A stretch of DNA of 64,000 nt from Hawksworthiomyces lignivorus. Lineage: Eukaryota > Ascomycota > Sordariomycetes > Ophiostomatales > Ophiostomataceae. The translations under genes were made by a program, and so were the position numbers. Where the stretch lies: the NCBI GenBank assembly GCA_002917075.1, contig NTMA01000026.1, positions 1 to 64,000 of the forward strand, read 5' to 3'. A model generated the notes under the pieces. The model was not told where the DNA came from, did not search any database, and was given only the letters and a program-made list of their open reading frames with translations. Shown in pieces: positions 55,437 through 64,000 of the stretch. Each line of letters begins with the position of its first letter. Within the stretch, counting starts at the first letter, position 1.

Positions 55437-58400
55437 GCGAGGAGCGACAAGAAGAGAGGAAAAAAGAAAGAAATCGAAACCAGTGAAACAAGAGAGACAA
55501 GACGAGTAATAATAATCATTACATATACGCTGTAGAAAGCGAAAAGGGGCCTGAGTAGACTCGGTATAGGTAGGGAAAGGGACGGGATTTAAGCATACTA
55601 TTAGAAGGGGGACCCATTGGCCAAACCTGGGGGGTTCTAGAACGCAGAACCCCCATAATGAGAGACATGATACCATTAAACTCTGTAGACTGAATAATAA
55701 TAATAATATACGAAATGACGAACGCTTCGTATTTGCTTAATCGATGGACCACAGCATAGGGAAAGCTGGAACACGATTCCCGCCGTAGCAAAGAGAACGC
55801 AGAACGCGTACTCGTACGTGGACGCAGTAGAGGGAGAGGCACTAGCCCACAGGAGCATCCCAAATGAGATAAACGCCAAGCTGCCAGTCCTCCCTCTTTT
55901 GGGATGCCCAAGGGACGCCCAAGGGACGCCCAAGAAGCCGACTTGGCGCAGGGGATAAAGTTCTCACTAACTTACTTTTTGCTGGTACTGTGGCACGACC
56001 CGCTCTCCACAAAGCTGCTTGCGCAATTGGTTAAGCTTTTGCGGTCTGCACAGAGAGTCTAGACCTGGAGAAGAGGGACATGAGTGCTTGGCATCGCCGT
56101 TCTGTACGAAGTATCTGGTCAATTTTTCTTGAGCCTCGTAACCAAAGAAAAAACAAAAAGCCTTCCACGAATTTGCACATGAAGAAGCACCTTGAAAGGG
56201 TACGTCGTGCCACGTGACCAACACTGGCGTTTTTGTCTCTGATCCTGCCTGTTTCGCCTGTTCTGTCGCCATTCCGCTGCAGAAAGGAAAGAGAAATGAT
56301 GTGAAAGAAGACCCACTTTTCTTCTAAATTGACACCATACCCACCTTCTCTGTTGTTCTTTCCCTTTTTTGGTCAGTGGCGAGCTGCGCCTCGATCGACT
56401 CCCCTTTCTTCCCCTTTTTTTTTTTTATCAACCTTAAGAAGCGACTGTCTCAAGCGTCTCCATTGGACGTCTGACAATCGGCCGAAGTTGGCTCCGTAGA
56501 GAGTGCAACGCTAGGGAAGCAAATCAAAAGATTGTAGAAGACAGGGAGTACTGAGAACTGAAAATTCATTTTTTTTTGTTGATCCCAAGAAGAACCTTGA
56601 AGGAATAGCGATGTGCGAAAGGAACCGTGGAGGCACCGTCGCGGAAAAACCTGCTGGCTGGTGAAAAACTTGGAAAAAGGAAACAAAGGATGGCAACGAA
56701 AAAAGAAAAAAGGTGGACCCAACACCGGAAAAACAAGGCCTACAAGTATTTTTCTTGGTCCGGCGTTGCGTTTATATGAAGAAAAACTTCCAAGAATACT
56801 TCTTTTCATGCTGTTGATGAAGGTCGACGTTGCGACGTTGCGGAGCACATGGAGCAGCCGCAATCTATTTCATATTGTGTACGACGTCAGGGAAGGCAAT
56901 CAGGCGTTGCAGCCGGCTGTAGTGGAAGGCAGGCTTCGGGAAGGATTGGGGGAAACGGACGGGCTGCACAAAATAATACCAGTGCAATTAATATGCAAGG
57001 CCCTCTAATTTGGGGTGACAAACTTGAGGTTCAACTACATACATAAACTTAGGAGTTTGGTAATTATAGCAAGCACGGCTCTGCCAACCAGTCGAAGGGC
57101 GCATATGAAGTACGAGCATGAGCATGCTTAAGCATTCCACTTGGCTTTTGCCAAAGGTAGGAGACACTGTAAATTTATGCACACGCTGCGCAGTAGTGCG
57201 AAACAGGATTGTACGCTACTGTTCGGAGCGTGCGTCGACAGGCTGTTAGATAAGTTAAGACGAAGGGTTTTGACATATGGTCTCGCGGATTGGCGGGTTG
57301 GTACTTGTATGTGCTTGGTGTCGGCGGATGGCGAATCCCTAGACGGGCGCCAGGAGCACTCACCTGCGTTAGTCGTTGTTCCTCGTCTTTGTTGCACCAC
57401 GCACGCCTTTGCCCAAAGGAGTGTTGATTCGTCCGCTAGTTTGAGCTTTTAAAGATAAGATGCTTTGGTACTGTATGTATCTTTTGTGTGCCTTTTGTCC
57501 TGCCTATAACTTGGCGACCTTCGCTTGGAAGCATGGCATATCACAAGTCTGGAAGCCAAAAAAAAAAGTTTTGCTTCCCAGAAGCAGGGACCCCAGAAGC
57601 AATGACCCGTTTTCGACTGCGGCGAGACCTTTTCCATTTGGTCTTGCGACCCTTCTGGTGGACCCCTACAGGGCGATATTTTACTGCGTGCGACGTTAAT
57701 TACACTGAACAAATTTCGTGCAAAGATTCCTACCTCCTGTCCCCTGCCTTGTGCCGCGGTCGACTTTCCTCTTCTAATCCAGTGCTCACTTCAAGCTACT
57801 GTAGCTGGGAATGGTATTGGTGGTTTCCACTCCCCCCATGCCTCTTGATCGAAACGTCTAAATTATCTCGCTGCAGAAAGTGGGTAAGAGTGGAGCTGCT
57901 TTGCGCGTGGGATATTATACTTACTCCAGAGTGCAAATAGATAGATGTAATAATAAAGAGACTCCATGGGTATCTTTTCCAGGGCCACCGAATAGCAAAT
58001 GTAGTGCGCATTCTCTAGTTATTGTTTTCCCCTCTTTGTTGTCACTCTGTTTGCTTGTTTTCGTTCCTTTATTTGTGTCTCCACACCATTTGCACAGGTT
58101 CATGCTTTGGCGTGAAATTGGTGCGAAATAACGGATTTGTGGAAATGGAAACAAAGAGGACTAGCATGAATGGAATAGTGCACAAGCCTTATTAGCACAT
58201 TAGCAGTTGTATCTTGCAGTATGTATCTTACGCTCTCGTAGAGATGGTATGGCATGCATGTGTCCTCGTATATACCGGTACTGTGTGTTGTAAACAGGGA
58301 ACGCTTCTTGGAGGGGGGAAAACAAGATAACAAATAAGCCGGGGAGAGGCTGTCTCTCTCTCTTTTTTTGGTGTGTGCTCCGCCCTTGTTATGCAACGAT

Positions 58401-59506
58401 ACACAACAACACATGTAGTATGTTGTATATAGAGTAATTACATACATATGTACTCGTAGTTGGCAACCGCGAGATAGAGAAGCAGGGGAGAGTTCTTACC
58501 ATAGACATGGTCAATGTTGGATAGGGAACACCAAAACGGGAAAAACTGGGGATCGCATAGTGCCTCAGTCTTCTGCTTCTGATTTCCTCTTCTTTTTTCC
58601 TCTTTTTCTTTTCTAGCTACTAACTATTATTCCTTCACTTCCCTCTGTTCCCTCGACTAACTTAATTTTTTTTCCCCATCGCGATCTCACCATCGTTTAC
58701 CTCATCCCCTTTTCAATCTAGCGCGAGAGGAAAAAAAAGCTGTACTATTTCGTTTCCGTATTCACCCCCCCTTTTGCCTCCTTTTTTATTAGTATTTTCC
58801 CTCTCTAGGTTTCTTTCTCTCGTTATCTACCTATCTGTCACTCGTTTTAAACGTATTTCCTATTCTTTTTCCTGGTTTGCTTTTTCTCTATATTCTTTCT
58901 CAGCCTCTTCACGGTCCTTTCCTTCGGGATTCTCTCGTTTTTCTTCGGATAGTTTGCTCTTTCGCTGCCTTCCTATCCGTCTGCCACCAAAGATAAAAAT
59001 ACATTTACAGATTCGAACACCCCCCTGTCCATCTTTCACGCGCAAGGAAACAGGCCCTCGTCCGTCTCCTGTCTCACCGAGATCCACCACTGTCCATCAT
59101 TGACAAGCAGGGACCAGTTTTTAATATAACGGACGACAATCTTGCAGGTGTTTCGCTACAAATTTCGTTTCTTCCAGTGTTTGCATTTGCGTTTGCGTCT
59201 GTCTTGCTTCTGCTCGCAGTTTATGGCATTGTAACTGGTTTTCGATCGTCATATCGTCCAACACTCGCTTTTGCCCGCGGCTTTTTCTATTCTCTTCTTT
59301 CCTGGCCTCGGCTCTTTTTCTCTTCTTTCAGTCTCTAGCTCTTAATTCCTCTTTTTTTGGCCTGAAAGATCCATTATTGTCTCATCGTTCTCGTCTCATG
59401 TTCATATTATTGTCATTGGACAAGGACTTGGCGTCTTTACTTCCTTCACGACCTGTTTCCAATGTCCGTCTCTCGATAAGTCGCTCTCCCCCGCCTGTCA
59501 ACTATC
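55437..59506. other. 4.1-kb spacer between MFS transporter and DUF3405 gene
   Basis: No supported gene. The MFS 3' end lies in AT-rich 55500-55720. A short 11-bp triplication (GGGACGCCCAA-like) is at 55900-55933. Frames such as 131 aa at 56613-57008 and 101 aa at 55967-56272 (-) lack motifs. The region 58560-59380 is pyrimidine-rich promoter/leader. Confidence 0.45.
58560..59380 (+). promoter_or_regulatory. Long CT-rich promoter/leader of the DUF3405 gene
   Basis: About 800 bp with a strong excess of C+T on the plus strand, ending about 130 bp before the start codon. This is typical of filamentous-fungal promoters and leaders, though unusually long. It contains TTTTTTT-runs and CTCTCT clusters; no discrete TATA box is claimed. 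Confidence 0.5.
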
Positions 59507-62298
59507 ATGGATCAACCGGCCTCGTTCAACAGCGGCACCGCCAGCAGCTCTGCCAGCTTCAGTTCTTCTCCGAGCTCCCCGGCAAGCCGGACCAACAGTT
59601 TCTCTCTGCTCGAAAAGCCTAGCGAGGGCATTTCTGGTCTGACCAGCTTCTCCAGCTTGGCCAGCTTAAATGGCTTATCATCTCGTCTTCCACTGCTTCC
59701 AATGCCCGTCATGAACACGGCCACGTCTGCTTTCGAGGCTGCCAAGTCTTCCCTTCGGTGGCTTCCCTCTCCAAGGATAGAACTTCCTTCATATGTTCCC
59801 TTGTCTGGATTCTCTGCCAGCTTCAAGTCGCCATCACCATCACCACGCATCCGTTCTATCTTTGGCAACTGTCTCTACCGCCGTGCCCTGCTCTGGGCAG
59901 CGGCTGCGCTGAGTGCTTTGATTCTTATTATTCTAGCTAGCAACCATGGACATCCCCCAAGTTTTGGGCTCAAGAAGTCCACCCCAGAAGTCGTGAAGCC
60001 GGACGCAGAAGGCATCTGGCTGAATTACACTCGGTACGTTTTGCACACCCTCATGGTATACACGCATGCGAATCCCCGAAGCTGACACATTGTCATAGTC
60101 TTGATGGATACTATACTGGTATGCGGGCAATTGTCCCCATGGACAAGTATCAAGCAGAATTTCCTACCGCGGAGGACATTGAGCTAGCTCGGCTTCAGGA
60201 GATTGCCGAGGCCGCCAACAAAACCCGTGCGTCTGCCGCTGATGCTGTGCGGTTAGGACGGAGAGACGCCACTGAGGCACCTGCTATTGCAACGACGACT
60301 ACGTCAACTTCAACGTCGTCGTCTCTTCCGACCCCAACAATTTATAAGCCCCAGCCCGACTACAACTCCTCTGCGTACCTTTCACGATTCTATCCTGTTC
60401 AGCGCTGCTATTTGGATGCTGCAAACACAATTCCTGTTCCTGATCTGTGGGCTTATCCCGGTGTGCCGCAGGGTCAACCAGAGCCGCTCATCGGTTCTCA
60501 TAGCCTCATGGGAATTCGTGACGATGTGTGCTTTGAGCGCTTTGGTCGTTACGGTCCGTACGGTCTTGGCTACAGCAAGGCTGAAGGCGGCACTGGCCAG
60601 GGAATGGATACCGAGGGCCAAGGCGCCGAGGCCATCTGGTCTTCATCCACGTCCGGCAAAATCAATTACAGCAACGTTGACTGGGGCGCAGCACAGACAC
60701 GCTGCCTCGAGGCGAATAGAGCGCGGTTTGCGACTCTTTCTGAAAGAAATGCTAGCACTACTGAGTACTTGAAGCTCAGCGACGAGCTGCACATGAACCA
60801 GATCCTAGGCAGCGATGCATCATCCAACTCAACCTCTAATCTTAAGAAGATCGAGCGCACAGCTGTCGTCATGCGCTGCTATGCAGGTTTCAAGTGGACG
60901 CCCCACTCCATCTTGAATCTTCGTGCTTTGGTGTCCGAGCTGTCGCTGCAGTCCGGTGGCGAGTATGACGTCCATATCTTGCTACACGTGCACAACGAGA
61001 ACCTGCCGATCTGGGCCGACGAAAGAACAGCGAAGCAGTTTATTGCAGACAACGTCCCGATGGAGTTTCGTGGCCTGGTAACGCTCTGGACCGAGGGACA
61101 AATGCGTATCCTGTATCCTGGAATGCGCGACCAACCTGCCTTTGCAAACCCCTCGGGCAGAGACATTCATGGCGTGTACCGATCTGCTCATCTCCCGCTC
61201 CAACATTTCGCCCAGCAGCACCCCGAATACGCTCATTTCTGGAACTGGGAAATGGACATGCGCTTTCTCGGCAGCTACTACGAATTCTTCGACCGCCTCG
61301 GAAGCTGGGCCGACAAGCAACCCCGCCGCCGCCTCTGGGACCGGTCTGCCAAATACTACATCCCAGCGCTGCATGGTTCGTGGGAGAACTTCACCGCTCT
61401 CGTCGATGCCGAAGCCCACGAGGCCGGTCGTCCCTCTATTCTTGGCGAGCTCTTCTTCGCGGGCCGCACGCAGACGCGCGACGAGGAGGATGGCATTTCC
61501 CCTCTGCCCAGTGGCTGCGAGGGAGCCGTTTTGAGCAAGTTCAACCGCACCGCACCGGCGGACAACACCACGGCTGTCCTCCCCGGACGACACTTCTTTG
61601 CGGATCGTAATAACAACTACACCGACATCCCCGAGACTTGCGGCATTGGCGAGGCTGCTGACTTGATCACTCTGAATCCGATGTTCGATGCGCACAACTC
61701 TGGCTGGGTATTTTCTGATGACGTCACGGGCTACGATCTTGCCTTTGCCATCCCGCCCCGCCGCACCGCCATCATTACCGCCTCTCGGTTGTCTCGCCGC
61801 TTGCTGCTTGCCATGCACGAGGAGACTTGGCGTCTGCACCACGGCATGTTCTCAGAAATGTTCCCGCCTAGCATTGCCCTGCACCGAGGTTTGAAAGCTG
61901 TTTATGCCCCGCATCCCGTCTTCGCCGACCGCCGCTGGCCCCTGGTTGCCGCTGAACACGCGTTTAATGCTGGACCCGACCACTCTTCTGGCGCCAGCCC
62001 AGAGTCGCCCTTCCACCCCGACAACGAGCACTTCCATCGCGGCACCACATGGTACTACAACGCCAACTTTGCCGGCCGCTTGTGGCGCCGCTGGCTCGGA
62101 TATCCCCAGCCGATTGAAGATCCTGTTGCGGCCAAGGCGAAAGCCGAAGCTGCCAATGCAACGGCAGAGGACGTGTTGGCGAGCCTCAAGGGCGGCCGCA
62201 ATGATGAAGAGCGGGCTGGCTCGACTGGCCGGATGTGCCTGCGCAGCATGCTGGTGCACCCGATCAAATTCGAAAACTTTGAAGAGTTGGGCTTGTGA
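59507..62298 (+). CDS. DUF3405 type II membrane protein (putative Golgi glycosyltransferase-like)
   Basis: Two exons: 59507-60033 and 60099-62298. The 65-bp intron (GTACGT, branch GCTGAC, ATAG) gives 908 aa. Residues 1-120 are a Ser-rich cytosolic tail; RRALLWAAAALSALILIILA (about 125-144) is a single membrane anchor, so the rest is lumenal. The DUF3405 domain runs from about residue 285 to the end: PDLWAYPGVPQGQPEPLIGS, VVMRCYAGFKWTPHSILNLR, YDVHILLHVHN, HFWNWEMDMRFLGSYYEFF and a final CLRSMLVHPIKFENF. The acidic WEMD motif sits where glycosyltransferases keep a DxD metal site; an enzyme role is inferred, since this family has no settled reaction. There are many NxS/T sites in the stem, as expected for a secretory-pathway protein. 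Confidence 0.9.
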
Positions 62299-63140
62299 TC
62301 TAGAATGCTATTTCGCATTTTGTTTCCCTGGCCTTTCTTCATCTAATATTCTTACTGTTATGTCGACGTTTTAAACTTCCGGCAGGGAGGAGGTTGATGG
62401 CATTGCATACTTGCATAATTAGCATTGGCGGGCCACTTTATTTTGCCTATTTTTCTTCTTTTTTTTTTTTCTTTTTCTATTCTTTTTTTTTAAGATTCCA
62501 TCATGTCCTTTTGTCTAATTCTCTTTTTTTTTTGGTTTTTGAGGAGTCTCGGGGGTGGCTCACATGATTCTCTTCAGGCGCGACACGGCGTTTTTGGAAG
62601 GCCTTATTTAATAGAGTGCATACAATGATTTGACCAAGCAGGAGCCGCGAGTTTGGGGGGCATAGTTAGTTGGACCCAGATTGAACGGGTCTAGGTGCAT
62701 AGCTGATATATGATATATTTACTTTTGAATGCCTGGCTTTCTTCTCGGTGATATCTTGGAAATGTAAATTTTATTTCTGCTGGGCCGACTTGGATGGTAA
62801 AATAGTAGCCGCCAGCTCAAGTATTACATGAGGAAGACACGAGGGAGAGTGGTTATAAATAATATCAAAAAAAAGACAATGTCAAGTAAAAGACATCAAT
62901 TTCCACGTCATGGCTGCCGTATATTTAGGTAGGCCTATTCATGCATAAACGCTCTCGCAAACTTTGCACATGTGGATATGGGATATGGAGAAACCAAAAA
63001 ACATTGAACTCGACAAAGATCAAAACAAAAAAAGAGTTCCCTTGAACAAAACACAACAAAAAACGCCGCACACCTAATCAGACACTTTCCCAAATGCAGA
63101 GCGAGAAACCAGCTCCGTACACCGTCCGTTTATGTCTCTC
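62299..63140. other. Convergent 3' spacer
   Basis: It lies between the stops of the DUF3405 gene (+) and the edge gene (-). T-runs at 62459-62470 and 62527-62534 and A-rich 62860-63070 probably hold the two 3' ends. No gene seen. Confidence 0.6.
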
Positions 63141-64000
63141 CTACGCCGGCAGCATGTTCTCCTTGTTGCGCAGCAGGTCCAGCGTCCGCTTCCGCTCTGC
63201 CCGCCGCTTCTCGATCCGCGCCACGGCCGCCGCTGCCCGTTCTGACGATAGAGAGCACCGCGAGGCGTCCGCGCCGGCGTGCCGGCTGTCGGCAGAGAGG
63301 AGAGGGAGGCGGTCGCGGTCGGCCTTCTTGGGCTCGATGCTGGGGCGGATGGCCGCGGCCATCGACGTAGATGTCGTTCGCCTAGTCTTGGGTTGCTCAT
63401 TCTCTTCTTCTTGCGCGGCCTTGTGCTGTTGCGGCTGTGCGTTGGCCAGCGGGCGCAGGGGTTCGGCACCGCGCCGCCGCCGGAGGAGGAGAATGTTGGC
63501 GGCGGCTCTCGCTGCGGCCGCCGTCTGGGTCGGAGGCAGCTCAAAGTGGCTGCTCTCGTCTTCTAGGATAGGGATGGCGTCCTCCTCTTTTGGATCCTCT
63601 TCCGCCGCCTCCTGCCGCCTCCTCGGGTGCGTTGCACGTCTCTGCAGCTTCTGCTGGGGCAGCTCCGGCTCGGCGAGTGGATCGAGGAGCAGGCCGTCCA
63701 GCTTGATGGCAAAGTCGTCGGGCAGCCCGGCTGCCGGCACGTCGTGCGTCTGCTGCTTCTGCGTCTGGAGCGGCCGGTCGAGAGAGTGCCGGCTGTTGCT
63801 GCGGAGCGCCTCGTAGCGGCTGCGCGTCACCTTTTCGAGCGCGGCCAGTGTCGATGAGGCCGCCGGCTCCTCGGCTTTCTCGTCGACGCCAGACGCGGCG
63901 GCAGCAGCAGCAGCTTTTTGGTCGACCAGAGGCTTTTTGGCCTCTGGCTCATCCGCCGCCGCCTGCCGCGCCTTCCGCCGCAGCTCGGCGATCTGCTCGT
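63141..64000 (-). CDS. Charged, coiled hypothetical protein, C-terminal part only (5' end beyond window)
   Basis: The frame is open from the right edge to the stop at 63141, giving about 286 residues of the C-terminal part; no in-window Met is an evident start. The visible sequence begins EQIAELRRKARQAAADEPEA, a likely coiled coil. Poly-Ala and Glu/Ala-rich sequence and a conserved-looking VTRSRYEALRSNSRHSL follow. Then come a short acidic patch with PILEDESSHFELPP, an Ala run and a basic helical end, RIEKRRAERKRTLDLLRNKE. I do not recognise the family. The mix of coils and disorder suggests a scaffold or cytoskeletal protein, but that is a guess. Confidence 0.7.
   Translation of the reverse strand, partial: EQIAELRRKARQAAADEPEAKKPLVDQKAAAAAAASGVDEKAEEPAASSTLAALEKVTRSRYEALRSNSRHSLDRPLQTQKQQTHDVPAAGLPDDFAIKLDGLLLDPLAEPELPQQKLQRRATHPRRRQEAAEEDPKEEDAIPILEDESSHFELPPTQTAAAARAAANILLLRRRRGAEPLRPLANAQPQQHKAAQEEENEQPKTRRTTSTSMAAAIRPSIEPKKADRDRLPLLSADSRHAGADASRCSLSSERAAAAVARIEKRRAERKRTLDLLRNKENMLPA

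Overview
The window is nuclear DNA of a filamentous ascomycete (Pezizomycotina, probably Sordariomycetes). The evidence is short introns (about 50-235 bp) with GTRNGT donors and CTAAC/CTGAC-like branch sites, GC-rich coding regions, CT-rich tracts before genes, and a patch of extreme C-to-T depletion that looks like repeat-induced point mutation (RIP). Families typical of this group are present: DUF2855, DUF3405, a GPI-anchored aspartic protease, Snf7 and Ten1. No rRNA, tRNA, CRISPR array or virus was found. Layout, left end (1-13.8 kb): two copies of an LTR terminus flank a 1.06-kb AT-rich block with RIP-like composition. A DUF2855 gene (+), a four-exon secreted aspartic protease with a long Ser/Pro/Ala stalk (+) and an AidB-type acyl-CoA dehydrogenase (+) follow. 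Wide spacers hold no recognisable gene. This end looks accessory. Centre (13.8-33.2 kb): one minus-strand gene of two exons encodes a predicted 6,399-residue, strongly acidic Glu/Ala/Pro/Thr protein, covering 30% of the window. It is built from successive blocks of tandem repeats with different unit lengths (5, 10-11, 6 and 3 residues). Lys-rich segments lie near its N-terminus; its C-terminus has a membrane-like hydrophobic stretch, a His/Ser/Arg-rich region and a short basic amphipathic tail. I recognise no named domain. It is the most interesting object here. Right half (33.2-64 kb): a 5.3-kb gene-free stretch precedes a housekeeping group. This consists of ESCRT-III snf7 (-, four exons), a divergent telomere-capping ten1 (+), and a small conserved hypothetical gene with a 48-nt internal exon (-). 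After another 6.4-kb gap come a 451-residue Ser-rich protein (+), a 20-bp tandem array with a GATAAG motif in each unit, a DHA1-type MFS transporter (+), a DUF3405 type II membrane protein (+) and a 5'-truncated coiled, charged protein leaving the right edge (-). Most genes look independently controlled. The only close shared promoter is snf7/ten1. Gene models were spliced by eye; reading frames close exactly in every case given.
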